Shown: positions 17,117 to 26,704, numbered from the stretch's first letter. The stretch: 64,000 bases of DNA from Pseudomonas shahriarae (GCF_014268455.2 NZ_CP077085.1:2769001-2833000), one strand, 5' to 3'. Translations and numbers: made by a program. Notes: generated by a model from the letters alone, not told the origin.

Positions 17117-18331
17117 ATGTCCTTTCTACCAATTCGTGTTCTGGTCGTCGAAGAGCACCCCTTCAAGCAGCTCGTTGCCACTCAGGTCTTCAAGGACTCG
17201 GGGTGTGAGTGGGTGATGGGCGTGGCCGACGTGGCCGCGGCCCTGGAACTGCTCGACCGCACAGGGCCGGTGGATATCGTGCTGTGCACCCTTAAGGAGG
17301 AAGGACTGCAAGGGCTGACGACCCTCGAAGCACTCAGCCGCACCCGGTGGGTCAGGTCCATGATCATTTGCAGTAGCCATGCCCAGGATCTGCATGACGC
17401 CATCGAACGGATGCTCGGCCTGCTGGGGGTGAGTTTCCTGGGGTATGTCGATGCTCCGGTGCGAGCGGTGGCGATTGCGGCGCTGTTGACCCGATACCTG
17501 GAAACCACGGTCGCTGCCGGGCACCCCGTCTCTCGGCAGGCGCGCCATACCCGCGCGAGCAAAGCACGTTTGGAGCACGCTATTGCACGGGATGAGCTCA
17601 AGGCCTTTTTCCAGCCCAAGTTCAATCTGATGACCGGTAAAAGCGACAGTCTTGAAGTGCTGGCGCGCTGGGAACACCCTCAGTTTGGCGTGTTACCCCC
17701 GGCTGATTTCCTCGCCCCGGCAGGGCGTTTCGGTTTGATGGATGAACTGTTTTTCAGCCTGCTGGAACAGGCGTTGGCGTTCCAGCAGACGGCTCAGGAA
17801 CAGGGGCATGTGCTCTCTCTGGCGTTTAATCTGGAGGCCGGGCAACTGGCTTGTAAGTCCTTGCTCCCGCGTCTGTGCGCAGCGCTGGAGCGCTACGCCA
17901 TCCATCCTTCGCGCCTGACCTTCGAAATCACTGAAAGCGGATTACTGCAGGTCTCGCCCGGGGTGCTGCAAACCTTGATTCGCTTGCGGATGATGGGCGC
18001 CGGCCTGTCCATTGATGATTTTGGTATCGGCTATTCGTCGTTGGAGCGCCTGTGCCAACTGCCTTTTACCGAAATCAAACTCGATGCCCGTTTCGCCCGC
18101 GACCTTGAAACCAGCAGCCGTAACCGTGCAGTGATCAGCAGCACCCTGGCATTGGCTCAAGCGCTGGATATGGCGGTGGTGGTCGAGGGCGTCGAGCACG
18201 AAAGCCAGCGCCAGGGCTTGCTCAAGCTCGGTTGCGAGCTGGGCCAGGGCTACCTCTGCGCGCGGCCCATGAGTGCCACGCGTGCGCTGGCCTGGCTGGG
18301 CATGAAGTCGGTGTCGTGCGGTACGCTTTGA
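17117..18331 (+). CDS. EAL-domain c-di-GMP phosphodiesterase with degenerate receiver
   Basis: 404 residues. Residues ~5-130 have a receiver fold (VLVVEEHPF...VDIVLCTLKEEGLQG), but the phospho-acceptor Asp is replaced by Thr58. Residues ~150-395 are an EAL domain with key residues kept: E180 (EVL instead of EAL), N in FNLEAGQL, E in TFEITES, D300-D301 in SIDDFGIGYSS, K321 and E357 (VVEGVE). It should hydrolyse c-di-GMP to pGpG, with the N-terminal domain sensing by binding rather than by phosphorylation. It stands alone. The same arrangement is found in PvrR/RocR-like proteins, which normally keep the Asp. Confidence 0.9.
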   Translation: MSFLPIRVLVVEEHPFKQLVATQVFKDSGCEWVMGVADVAAALELLDRTGPVDIVLCTLKEEGLQGLTTLEALSRTRWVRSMIICSSHAQDLHDAIERMLGLLGVSFLGYVDAPVRAVAIAALLTRYLETTVAAGHPVSRQARHTRASKARLEHAIARDELKAFFQPKFNLMTGKSDSLEVLARWEHPQFGVLPPADFLAPAGRFGLMDELFFSLLEQALAFQQTAQEQGHVLSLAFNLEAGQLACKSLLPRLCAALERYAIHPSRLTFEITESGLLQVSPGVLQTLIRLRMMGAGLSIDDFGIGYSSLERLCQLPFTEIKLDARFARDLETSSRNRAVISSTLALAQALDMAVVVEGVEHESQRQGLLKLGCELGQGYLCARPMSATRALAWLGMKSVSCGTL

Positions 18332-18402
18332 TTGCTCGTCACTGGGCCCGCTCACGGTAGGGCTAGACTGTAGCGGTCAATGGCCTTTTTTGGAGTATCC
18401 AG

Positions 18403-18882
18403 ATGACCCACAAAAACACCATCTGCCTCTGGTTCGACGGCGCCGCCCTGGACGCTGCCAGGTTCTATGCCGCGACATTCCCGGACAGCAGCTTAGAGGC
18501 CGTACATACAGCCCCGGGTGACTATCCGGCGGGTAAGCAGGGCGATGTCCTGACCGTGGAATTCACCGTCATGGGGATCCCGTGCCTGGGCCTCAATGGC
18601 GGGGCGGGTATCCAGCACAACCAGGCGTTTTCATTCCAGGTCGCCACTGACGACCAAGCCGAGACGGATCGCCTGTGGCAGGCGATTGTCGGCAATGGTG
18701 GCGAGGAGGTTGCGTGCGGTTGGTGCCGGGACAAGTGGGGGCTTTCCTGGCAAATCACCCCGCGGGTGCTCACGGCGGCGATCACCGACCCCGATCCGGC
18801 CGCAGCCAAGCGTGCGTTCGAGGCGATGATGGGCATGGTGAAAATCGACATCGCGGCCATCGAGGCGGCGCTCAAGGGGTAA
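18403..18882 (+). CDS. VOC-superfamily protein (PhnB-like)
   Basis: 159 residues of the glyoxalase/bleomycin-resistance/PhnB-like fold: ICLWFDGAALDAARFYAATFP, the GDVLTVEFTVMGIPCLGLNGG strand pair, and CGWCRDKWGLSWQI near residue 105-118. Proteins of this subgroup were once named after 3-demethylubiquinone methyltransferase but have no methyltransferase motifs. GGAG precedes the start. Function unknown; a metal-binding small-molecule enzyme or resistance protein is possible. Confidence 0.88.
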   Translation: MTHKNTICLWFDGAALDAARFYAATFPDSSLEAVHTAPGDYPAGKQGDVLTVEFTVMGIPCLGLNGGAGIQHNQAFSFQVATDDQAETDRLWQAIVGNGGEEVACGWCRDKWGLSWQITPRVLTAAITDPDPAAAKRAFEAMMGMVKIDIAAIEAALKG

Positions 18883-18936
18883 CGAAACCCTGGTATAACC
18901 TTTGCCCTCAACACGAGCAATGGCAACGGACTGCAC

Positions 18937-19500
18937 ATGAGACTGACGACCCAGAGGCTGGTTGAGTTGGCGATGACCAACCCCATCAATGCTGAAATGA
19001 CCGCGCGCCTGCCAGCCCTTGGCCTGGATCAATGCCTGCTGACGGCCGGTTGCCTGTTCCAGGCGGTGTGGAATCATCAGGCCGGTTTGAGCGCCGATTG
19101 GGGCGTGAAGGATTACGACGTGTTCTACTTCGATCCCGATCTGTCCTGGGAAGCCGAGAATGCGGTGATTGAGCGCACCGCCGAACTTTTCCGCGACCTG
19201 CATGCGAACATTGAAGTGAAGAATCAGGCGCGTGTGCACCTCTGGTACCCGCAGCGGTTCGGCATGCCTTATCCCCAGTTGCACTCGGCCATGGATGGGG
19301 TGGATCGCTATTTGGTGGCGGGCACCTGCATCGCCTTGGCCGTAGACACGGGCGAAATTTATGCGCCTTTCGGTTTGGCCGACATCGAGCAGGGAATACT
19401 TCGGCTCAACCCCATCACCCCGCAGCCGGATCTGTTTCAGCAGAAGGCCAGAAGCTATCAGGCCCGCTGGTCGTGGCTCAGGATTGAAAACCCGCAGTAG
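18937..19500 (+). CDS. Nucleotidyltransferase-like family protein (DUF925)
   Basis: 187 residues. Conserved blocks are TAGCLFQAVWNH, the acidic WGVKDYDVFYFDPDLSWEAE and IEVKNQARVHLWYPQRFG, matching the uncharacterised family annotated as nucleotidyltransferase (DUF925). The DYD and NQARVH motifs resemble a polymerase-beta-type active site. An internal ATG at 18973 is an alternative start. It lies 54 bp after the VOC gene and may share its transcript. Substrate unknown. Confidence 0.82.
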   Translation: MRLTTQRLVELAMTNPINAEMTARLPALGLDQCLLTAGCLFQAVWNHQAGLSADWGVKDYDVFYFDPDLSWEAENAVIERTAELFRDLHANIEVKNQARVHLWYPQRFGMPYPQLHSAMDGVDRYLVAGTCIALAVDTGEIYAPFGLADIEQGILRLNPITPQPDLFQQKARSYQARWSWLRIENPQ

Positions 19501-19540
19501 CTGTCGACGCCGGGCGACGTGGCGTTGCAGCTCACAGTCA

Positions 19541-19572
19541 TATCGCCATTGCCAGCAAGCTGGCTCCTACAG
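19541..19572. repeat. Single REP-like half palindrome
   Basis: GCCAGCAAGCTGGCTCCTACAG is a variant of the REP seen elsewhere in the window, lying between the nucleotidyltransferase and cyclase genes. Confidence 0.5.
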
Positions 19573-19652
19573 AGGCGCGATGTCTTTAACATGGGCGTTT
19601 ACGCGGTACCTACAGCGGATTTCGCTGTTCTGGATACTGGCAGGGTGCCACA

Positions 19653-20819
19653 ATGCCATTTTGTCGCGGCACTACTGATCAGGCGAATCAAATGAATGGC
19701 CTTGGGCGTGAGCAGGACCAGGATTTTTTCATCGAAGCGCAGGTGCGGAGTGATTGCCTGCATCAGTTGTTTCGCCAATCCTTTTCTGCGGTTTTCGGCA
19801 GCTATCTGGCCGCCGGCATGTTGTGCTGGTTGTGTTGGGACCGCCTTGATCGCGACCTGATGATCGGCTGGCTGATCTTGTTGTCCGGCTCGTCGCTCCT
19901 GCGCTTTTTGATGTTTTTCCAGTATTTTCGCAGCCCCAGAAGTGAGCGCACGCCGCGCCGCTGGGAGCTCCATTATTGGCTTACGCTGGTGCTTTCTGCG
20001 GGGATCTGGGGCGCGGGTGCCCTTGCCATAATGCCCGCCGATGACCGCTTGACCCAGGCGCTGGTCATCCTCTTTACCGTGGGGATGTCCGTCAGTGCGG
20101 TGTCGTGTTACTCGGCCTACCGCTACATGACCATGGTGTCCATGGCCCTGGTGCTGTTGCCGTGCACCCTGTGGTTGCTGTTTCAACCTTCCAAGATGCA
20201 AATGGGCATGGCTATCGCAGTGCTGGTGTTCTCATCCTTTGTCGTAGGCGCCTCGCGGAAATTGTCCGAGGCCCTGCAGAAGGCCTTTCGCCTGACCCGC
20301 GAAATAGAGCGGGCCCACAGTATTTCCACGCGCGCTGCCGAGACCGACGAACTCACCGGGCTGATGAACCGCCGGGCGTTTTTCGAAAAGGCCCAGGTGC
20401 TGTATGACCAATGCAAACGCACTCGCCAGCCCCTGTGTGCGCTGATGCTGGACATGGATCACTTCAAGGCCATCAACGACACCTACGGCCACCAGACGGG
20501 TGACCGGGTGTTGCAGCAGATTGGCCAGGTGATCAGCGCCTCCTTTCGCCAGACGGATATCTATGGCCGCCTGGGGGGCGAGGAGTTTGCGGTGTTGTTG
20601 CCCGACACCACGCTTGAGGTAGCACGGGACATCGGCGAACAACTGATCCGCGCCATTGCCGATTTGACCATTGACCCGGTGCAGGTGTTGAGTGCGAGCC
20701 TGGGGGTGGCCTCGACGCTTGCCGTGGGCGACGACTTGCAGCACTTGATGAACACGGCCGACAAAGCCCTGTACCGCGCCAAGGCCTTGGGGCGCAACCA
20801 GGTGGTGGTCGCGTCCTAG
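19653..20819 (+). CDS. Membrane-bound diguanylate cyclase (GGDEF)
   Basis: 388 residues. Residues ~45-200 carry five to six hydrophobic segments that form an inner-membrane sensor. Residues ~225-385 are a GGDEF domain: TDELTGLMNRRAF, LMLDMDHFKAINDTYGH, and the active site GGEEF at 308-312. An inhibitory I-site R299-QT-D302 lies five residues before it, so product inhibition is expected. It makes c-di-GMP from two GTP. The start at 19653 has AGGG seven bases upstream; ATG 19692 is an alternative. It sits 1.3 kb from the EAL gene. Confidence 0.92.
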   Translation: MPFCRGTTDQANQMNGLGREQDQDFFIEAQVRSDCLHQLFRQSFSAVFGSYLAAGMLCWLCWDRLDRDLMIGWLILLSGSSLLRFLMFFQYFRSPRSERTPRRWELHYWLTLVLSAGIWGAGALAIMPADDRLTQALVILFTVGMSVSAVSCYSAYRYMTMVSMALVLLPCTLWLLFQPSKMQMGMAIAVLVFSSFVVGASRKLSEALQKAFRLTREIERAHSISTRAAETDELTGLMNRRAFFEKAQVLYDQCKRTRQPLCALMLDMDHFKAINDTYGHQTGDRVLQQIGQVISASFRQTDIYGRLGGEEFAVLLPDTTLEVARDIGEQLIRAIADLTIDPVQVLSASLGVASTLAVGDDLQHLMNTADKALYRAKALGRNQVVVAS

Positions 20820-20822
20820 GCT

Positions 20823-23009
20823 TCAGTCCTTGCCCATAGCCTTGGCCAGCACCCGTGAGACCTGGTCGGCGGAGTAGGGTTTGGCGAGAAACTCAAAGCC
20901 GTCATAACCGGACTTGGCCAGTTCCTCGCTGTAGCCGGAGGTGAGGATCACCGGCAGATCGGGCCGGCGCCGGCGCAACTCCCGGGCCAGCGCCACGCCA
21001 CCGATGCCGGGCATCACCACGTCGGAGAACACCCCATCGAATGCCCGGGCATCCGGGCCGATCATTTCCAGGGCTTCTTCGGCATGGGTGGCCCACACTG
21101 TCTGGTAGCCCAGGTCCTGCAGAATCTGGTTGGCGAAGCGGCCCACTTCGAGGTTGTCCTCCACGATCAAGATGCGCCGTCGCCCGGCGTCCGGGGCCAG
21201 TTCAAGCGGCGTCTCGACCACGTTGTCGAGGATCGTCTCCGGCTCCACTTGCGGCAGGTACAGGGTAAACACGGTGCCCTGGCCGAGCACACTGGCGACA
21301 TCGACATTGCCTCCCGACTGCTTGGCGAACCCGAATACCTGCGACAGCCCAAGCCCGGTGCCTTTGCCGACTTCCTTGGTGGTGAAGAACGGTTCGAAGA
21401 TGCGTTCAAAGGTACTCGAGGCAATCCCGCTGCCGGTGTCCGCCAGGGAGATCGCGACGAAGGGTTTGCCGGAGCCGCCATGCCCGCGAATGCATGGCAA
21501 CGGCTGGTCCCGGTCCAGGCGTAACACCAGCGTACCCTGGCCATTCATTGCATCCCGCGCGTTGAGGGCGATGTTGATCAGCGCGGTTTCAAACTGGCTG
21601 GAATCCGCGCAGACGTAACACGCCTGTTCCGGCAATTGGACGCGGACGTGAATCCGCGCACCGGTAAGCGTCTCCAGCATGTCGCCGATGTTTTGCACGC
21701 GCTGGCCCACATTGAACACTTGTGGGTTGAGCGGCTGGCGCCGGGCGAAGGCGAGCAATTGGCTGGTCAGCTTGCTGGCGCGTTCTACGGTATCGGTCAC
21801 CGCACTCATGTATCGCTCGCGGCGCTCTTCGGGCAGGTTGGGCATGCGCAGGAAGTCCACCGACGAGCGGATGATTGTCAGCAGGTTGTTGAAGTCGTGG
21901 GCAACGCCGCCGGTCAACTGGCCAATGGCTTCGAGCTTCTGCGACTGGCGCAACGCCGCTTCAGTCTGGTTGAGCAGGGTGGTGCGCTCCATGACCCGTT
22001 GCTCCAGGGTCGCATTCAAATCGGCCAGCGCCGACAGGCCCTCACGCACAATGGCATCGGCCCGCACCCGTTCGATATGGGCCCAGGAGCGCTCCGTGAC
22101 CTCACCCAGCAGCGCCAGGTCGTAGGAAGACCAGCGCCGCGGGACGCGGTCGTGAATGGCCATCAGCGCGGTCAGACGCCCGGACTTGATCAGCGGCATG
22201 CAAATCGTCGCCGTCACGCCAATGGCCTGGAAGGTCGCGGCCTCCTCGGGCGTCAGCTCCGTCAGGTTGTCATTGATGATCAACGGCTCGCCGGCCTGCA
22301 GGCGCTCGACCGCCAATTGGCCGAAGTCCGTCAGGCGATAATGCCCGACGATGCTGGGCGAGCCTTCTGCGGCCCAGTTGCCGCGGATGGTAAAACCGTC
22401 TTCGTCGGCCTCCATGTCGGCATAGGCGCAGTTGGACAGGTTCAGGTGGGTCGCCAGCACCCGCGTGGTGGCCGCCATGATCGCCGCCGGATCGGTGGCG
22501 TTGGCCACACCGAGGCTGATGGCATCCAGCACGGCCAGGCGGCGCGTCATAAACACCGTATTGGTGGTCTCGGTCACGGTGTCGAGCATCCCCACCACCT
22601 TGCCTGTGGAGTCGCGGATCGGGCTATAGCAGAACGTGAAATAAGCCTGTTCCGGCGCCGCGCCACGCTCGACGATCAGTGGGAAGTCTTCGATAAACGT
22701 TGCCTGGCCGTCGAATGCAGCATCGGCGATCGGGCGGATCTGGCTCCAGGCTTCCTGCCAGATCGTGCTGAAGGGTTGGCCCAGTGCCTCTGGTTTGTTG
22801 CCCAGCACCGGAATGAACGCGTCGTTATACAGCGTGATCAATTCGGGCCCCCACACCACCGCCTGAGGGAAACGGGAAGCAAGGCTCAGGGACACCGTGG
22901 TCTTGAGCACGTCCGGCCATTGCTCTATTGGCCCCAGGGGCGAGTTGGCCCAGTCATGGCGGCGAACCCGTTCGGCCATCTCACCGCCGCCTTGCAGCCA
23001 GTCTGTCAT
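20823..23009 (-). CDS. Hybrid sensor histidine kinase/response regulator (PAS-GAF)
   Basis: 728 residues with no membrane segment. A PAS-like domain (~25-150, WANSPLGPIEQWP) is followed by a GAF domain (~160-315), a short coiled coil (~320-355) and HisKA with H371 in GGVAHDFNNLL. The HATPase domain (~450-590) has the N box ALNARDAM, DTGSGI and GTGLGLSQVFG. The C-terminal receiver (~610-728) has the acidic pair E617-D618 and phospho-acceptor D663 in FSDVVMPG. A cytosolic phosphorelay sensor, probably binding a small ligand or light chromophore in PAS/GAF; no chromophore cysteine was identified. No separate regulator is adjacent. It ends 4 bp from the convergent cyclase gene. Confidence 0.93.
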   Translation of the reverse strand: MTDWLQGGGEMAERVRRHDWANSPLGPIEQWPDVLKTTVSLSLASRFPQAVVWGPELITLYNDAFIPVLGNKPEALGQPFSTIWQEAWSQIRPIADAAFDGQATFIEDFPLIVERGAAPEQAYFTFCYSPIRDSTGKVVGMLDTVTETTNTVFMTRRLAVLDAISLGVANATDPAAIMAATTRVLATHLNLSNCAYADMEADEDGFTIRGNWAAEGSPSIVGHYRLTDFGQLAVERLQAGEPLIINDNLTELTPEEAATFQAIGVTATICMPLIKSGRLTALMAIHDRVPRRWSSYDLALLGEVTERSWAHIERVRADAIVREGLSALADLNATLEQRVMERTTLLNQTEAALRQSQKLEAIGQLTGGVAHDFNNLLTIIRSSVDFLRMPNLPEERRERYMSAVTDTVERASKLTSQLLAFARRQPLNPQVFNVGQRVQNIGDMLETLTGARIHVRVQLPEQACYVCADSSQFETALINIALNARDAMNGQGTLVLRLDRDQPLPCIRGHGGSGKPFVAISLADTGSGIASSTFERIFEPFFTTKEVGKGTGLGLSQVFGFAKQSGGNVDVASVLGQGTVFTLYLPQVEPETILDNVVETPLELAPDAGRRRILIVEDNLEVGRFANQILQDLGYQTVWATHAEEALEMIGPDARAFDGVFSDVVMPGIGGVALARELRRRRPDLPVILTSGYSEELAKSGYDGFEFLAKPYSADQVSRVLAKAMGKD

Positions 23010-23036
23010 CGACTCAATACCTTGTTCGTTTCGACG

Positions 23037-23888
23037 CTATTGCGTGCCCAACAATGCCGTCCAGTAAATCCCCGCATCGCTTTTCGGATCCAGCCCATAG
23101 GCGGCGCCCAATTCGCGAAATTGTGGGTTCATCAGGTTGGCGCAATGCCCGGGGCTGGCGAGCCAGCCGTCAACCACCTTGCGCGGCGTGTCCAGGCCGG
23201 CCGCGATGTTCTCGCCGACCTGTTGCGCCACATAACCGGCCAGTTCCGCGCGGTCGCCCGGGGTCCGACCGTCGCGGTCCAGGTGGTCGAAGAAGTTGTG
23301 GTTGGCCATATTGCGTGCATGACTGTCGGCGGCGCTCGCCAACTGGGCGTTCCAGGCCAGCGGCGTGGTGGCCGCGAAGGCTTGCTCGCCACACTGGCGC
23401 GGTTGTTTGCGGGCGGCGTTGACCATCTCCAGCAACTGCGGGCCGGCGTCCTGGGAGCTGGCCAAGCCACGGCTCAACAGTGGGCGGGCGAGGACAATGC
23501 GCCAGTCCTGGCCACTGTTGCTGACGCCAATATCGACGAATTGCGGGTCGAGCACCACCCGGCAGAAGCTCTCGCGCACCGCTTTCATCGCCGATTGCGA
23601 GTCGCGAGGCCCGGACAGGCTGATCGCCTGCACGTTGACCATCGGGTAGGCCACCTGGGCCAGGGCCTGCTGCAAATCGCCGACATTATTGACCGGCAAC
23701 ACCAGGCGTGGGTCGACCGCCAGCGGCGGCAACTCCTGGGAGCCCTGGTCGCCACAGCGCTGCACCTGGCTGCGGTACTGGTTGATCGAGTCGATCAATT
23801 GACTCTCTTCGCTCGCCGACGCGGTGGCGCAAAACACCAGACTGGCGGCCAGCGTGGTAACACCCATCATCAATGACAGAACGCGCAT
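23037..23888 (-). CDS. Secreted CAP-domain (SCP/PR1) protein
   Basis: 283 residues. A signal peptide ends near ASASEES. Residues ~28-140 form an uncharacterised N-terminal domain. Residues ~150-280 are a CAP domain: LEMVNAARKQPRQCGEQAF, LAWNAQLASAADSHARNMA, NHNFFDHLDRDGRTPGDRA, GENIAAG and WLASPGHCANLMNP, with the typical His and Glu residues. It is exported to the periplasm or outside. Role unknown in bacteria. AAGGGA precedes the ATG. Confidence 0.9.
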   Translation of the reverse strand: MRVLSLMMGVTTLAASLVFCATASASEESQLIDSINQYRSQVQRCGDQGSQELPPLAVDPRLVLPVNNVGDLQQALAQVAYPMVNVQAISLSGPRDSQSAMKAVRESFCRVVLDPQFVDIGVSNSGQDWRIVLARPLLSRGLASSQDAGPQLLEMVNAARKQPRQCGEQAFAATTPLAWNAQLASAADSHARNMANHNFFDHLDRDGRTPGDRAELAGYVAQQVGENIAAGLDTPRKVVDGWLASPGHCANLMNPQFRELGAAYGLDPKSDAGIYWTALLGTQ

Positions 23889-23968
23889 GGACGTTTCCCT
23901 TGAGCATGAAAGTGCCCATGATGCGCGATCAAGGGGCGCAGATGCACCCCTTGGGCGATATTTTGCCC

Positions 23969-25297
23969 TTAGTTCTTGAATGCCGAGTGCTTGCGACCCT
24001 GGTCACATAGGGCAAACACCACCACCAGCACCGACGCGATGGCCAGAATGATCACCACGCCGTCTGTCGAGTGAGTGGTCGAGGCAGCCACCATCGACAA
24101 GGCCCCCAAAGGCGCCAGGCCACCGGCGATGGCCGTGCCGATTTCACGGCCGGTACCGAAACCCGAAGAACGGGTCTGGGTCGGGAACTGACGGCTGAGG
24201 AACGAGCCCTGTGGCGCGAACATCATCGGCGCGAGGATCCCGGTGCCGATCCCGATGGCCAGGTAGATCATCAGGCTTTCGCCGGTGTTCAACAGCGCCA
24301 GGAACGGGTAGGCGAACAGCAGCGACAGCACGCCGCCCAGCACCAGCACCGACTTGCTGCTCCACTTGTCACACAGCCAACCGAAGCATGGCACGGCGAC
24401 AATCGCCACCAGGCTGGCGATGGTCACCGACAGCGAAGTGACGTGCACATCAACGCCCTTGAACTGCGTCAGATAGGCCAGGGAGAAGGTCTTGAAGATG
24501 TAGCTCAGGGCGTTGTAGCCAATGGCCACGAAGAACACCACCGCCAGGCCCTTGAGGTCATTCTTGAACAGGGCCTTGAGCGGCGAGACCTTGGCCTTGG
24601 CCGGCTCCTGGCTCAGTTCTTTGAACTCGGGGGTTTCCGGGATGCTGTTACGCACCCACAGGCCCACACCCACCAGGGCGATACTGCAGATAAACGGGAT
24701 GCGCCAGCCGCCGGCCAACAGGAACTCATTGCCATTGATGGTCAGCAGGTACACGGTCAGCGACGACAGCAGCAGGCCCAGGTTCAAGCCCAGCGCCGGC
24801 CAGGCCCCCTGGCTGCCGCGCTTGCCTTCTGAAGCATGCTCGTAGGAAGTGACCGCCGCGCCCGACAGCTCGGCACCGGCGCCCAGGCCCTGGATGATGC
24901 GGATAAACACCAGAATGATCGGCGCCCAGATGCCAATCGAGGCATAGCTGGGGATCAGGCCGATCAGCGTGGTGCACACGCCCATCATGCAGAAGGTCAA
25001 CACCAGCACATGTTTGCGGCCGAACTTGTCGCCCAGGTAGCCGAACAGGATGCCGCCGAAGGGGCGGGCGATAAAGCCGATGGCAAAGGTGGAGAACGCC
25101 ATCAGGGTCGCGGTTTTCGGGTCACTGTTATCAAAGAAGATCTTCGAAAAGACAATCGCCGCCATGGTTGCGTAGAGGTAGAAGTCATACCACTCCAGCA
25201 TCGAACCGAAGATGGTGGCAGCAGCCACCTTGCGCAGGCGCTTCTTGGTTTGTGCCGGGGTTTCCACCGTGGCCGGGGTGTGGGCTTTTGCCGTCAT
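23969..25297 (-). CDS. MHS-family (MFS) proton symporter, probably for a dicarboxylate or hydroxyglutarate
   Basis: 442 residues with twelve membrane spans. MHS-family signatures are present: FGSMLEWYDFYLYATMAAIVF in the first span, RPFGGILFGYLGDKFGRKHVL in loop 2-3, FIRIIQGLGAGAE, and GWRIPFICS. Relatives carry shikimate, alpha-ketoglutarate, proline/betaine or citrate. It is transcribed on the same strand as and 172 bp after the L-2-hydroxyglutarate oxidase gene, with a REP in between. Uptake of L-2-hydroxyglutarate or a related acid is therefore plausible but inferred. GAAGGAAG precedes the start. Confidence 0.9.
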   Translation of the reverse strand: MTAKAHTPATVETPAQTKKRLRKVAAATIFGSMLEWYDFYLYATMAAIVFSKIFFDNSDPKTATLMAFSTFAIGFIARPFGGILFGYLGDKFGRKHVLVLTFCMMGVCTTLIGLIPSYASIGIWAPIILVFIRIIQGLGAGAELSGAAVTSYEHASEGKRGSQGAWPALGLNLGLLLSSLTVYLLTINGNEFLLAGGWRIPFICSIALVGVGLWVRNSIPETPEFKELSQEPAKAKVSPLKALFKNDLKGLAVVFFVAIGYNALSYIFKTFSLAYLTQFKGVDVHVTSLSVTIASLVAIVAVPCFGWLCDKWSSKSVLVLGGVLSLLFAYPFLALLNTGESLMIYLAIGIGTGILAPMMFAPQGSFLSRQFPTQTRSSGFGTGREIGTAIAGGLAPLGALSMVAASTTHSTDGVVIILAIASVLVVVFALCDQGRKHSAFKN

Positions 25298-25352
25298 GCT
25301 GTACTTCCTTCTCAGTCATTATATTTATTAGGGTGTTGCGAACGCGATCAAA

Positions 25353-25461
25353 TGTGGGAGCTGTCGAGCCTTGGCGAGGCTGCGATAGCGCCGGGTCAGG
25401 CGATACATTGGTTGCCTGCGCCGCCGTCATCGCAGCCTCGCGGGGCGAGACAGCTCCTACA
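25353..25461. repeat. REP pair (inverted) between lhgO and the MHS gene
   Basis: GTGGGAGCTGTCGAGCC...GAGGCTGCGAT is mirrored by ATCGCAGCCTCG...GACAGCTCCTAC with about 40 bp between, giving a long hairpin. It may dampen read-through from the oxidase gene to the transporter. Confidence 0.75.
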
Positions 25462-25469
25462 GGGGGTGT

Positions 25470-26663
25470 TTAGTTGGGGGTGAACATGCGGTCGGCGATC
25501 ATTTCGCCAATCGGAATCGCCGAGGTGGCCGCCGGTGACGGCGCGTTACACACGTGCAACATGCGCGGCGTCTGGGCGAACAGGAAATCGTGCACCAGGC
25601 TGCCGTCGCGCATCACCGCCTGGGCGCGGATCCCGGCTTCGTAGGGCTGCAGGTCGTCGAGTTCCAGGGATGGGCAATACTTGCGGCATTGCTCCAGGTA
25701 GCCGGACTTGAACAACGAATTCTTCATTTCCACGCTGCCGGAGCCGAGGTTCTGCCAGATGGTTTTCCAGAAGCCGGGGAAGCGCGCGTACTCGGCCACA
25801 TCCTTCCAGTTGACGGAAAACTTCTTGTAGTTCTCCCGGCCCAGGCCCAGCACCGCATTGGGGCCGACGGTGACGCTGCCATCAATCATGCGGGTCAGGT
25901 GCACCCCCAGAAACGGCAGCTCCGGATCCGGGATCGGGTAGATCAAGTGGTTGACGATGTTGTTCTTCGACGCGGGCAAGCGGAAATACTCGCCACGGAA
26001 GGGGATGATCTGGTGGTCGATATCAATCCCGGCCAGGGTCGCCAGGCGGTCCGATTGCAGGCCTGCGCACACCACCAGGTGCCGCGCTTGCCAGGCGCCG
26101 TCGTGGGTGCTGACGGTGACTTTGTCGGTGTCTTCGGCAATCGCCGTGACGGTTTTTTCCAGGCAGATCTCACCCCCGTTGCGGCGAATCACTGTAGCCA
26201 TGGTTTCGCAGACCTGGCGGTAGTCGACTATCCCGGTGGCATCGAGGAACAACCCGCCCAGGCCGACAATGTTCGGCTCGCGGGCCCGCAGTTGCTCGGC
26301 GTCCAGGCGCTCGACCTTCATCCCGTTGAGCTGCGAGCGCGCATACAGCGCTTCCATGCGCTGCACTTCCAGGGCCGTGGAGGCCACCAGCAATTTGCCG
26401 CACACCTCGAACTTGATCCCGTGCTCGCTGCAGAACTGTTTGGTGGCCTCGGCGCCACGCTTGCACAACTCGGCCTTGAGGCTGCCGGGTGCGTAGTAGA
26501 TGCCGGCATGGATCACGCCGCTGTTATGGCCGGTCTGGTGCTTGGCCAGCACTGGTTCCTTTTCCAGGATCACCAGGGACGCGTTGGGCTGGCGCTTGAG
26601 CAACTCCATCGCGGTGGCCAGGCCGACAATGCCGCCACCGATGATGCAAAAGTCATAAATCAT
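25470..26663 (-). CDS. lhgO: L-2-hydroxyglutarate oxidase
   Basis: 397 residues, FAD-dependent. The N-terminal dinucleotide fold is IIGGGIVGLATAMEL. It is followed by HQTGHNSGVIHAGIYY, the LhgO signature near the flavin, then GGLFLDATGIVDYRQVC, IIPFRGEYFRL, VGPNAVLGLGRENY and a C-terminal HVCNAPSPAATSAIPIG. It oxidises L-2-hydroxyglutarate to 2-oxoglutarate and passes electrons to the quinone pool at the inner membrane. The partner gene csiD (glutarate hydroxylase) is not next to it here. A GntR regulator gene lies directly upstream on the same strand and an operator-like site precedes lhgO. Confidence 0.95.
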   Translation of the reverse strand: MIYDFCIIGGGIVGLATAMELLKRQPNASLVILEKEPVLAKHQTGHNSGVIHAGIYYAPGSLKAELCKRGAEATKQFCSEHGIKFEVCGKLLVASTALEVQRMEALYARSQLNGMKVERLDAEQLRAREPNIVGLGGLFLDATGIVDYRQVCETMATVIRRNGGEICLEKTVTAIAEDTDKVTVSTHDGAWQARHLVVCAGLQSDRLATLAGIDIDHQIIPFRGEYFRLPASKNNIVNHLIYPIPDPELPFLGVHLTRMIDGSVTVGPNAVLGLGRENYKKFSVNWKDVAEYARFPGFWKTIWQNLGSGSVEMKNSLFKSGYLEQCRKYCPSLELDDLQPYEAGIRAQAVMRDGSLVHDFLFAQTPRMLHVCNAPSPAATSAIPIGEMIADRMFTPN

Positions 26664-26704
26664 GTGGGCTACCTAAATCAGTACATTTCAGTCTGCTTAT
26701 CAGG

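Noticed and set aside
21636..23876. 746-codon plus-strand frame opposite the hybrid histidine kinase and CAP gene
   Set aside because: It spans two genes of the other strand, lacks a ribosome site and domain pattern, and has low-complexity composition.
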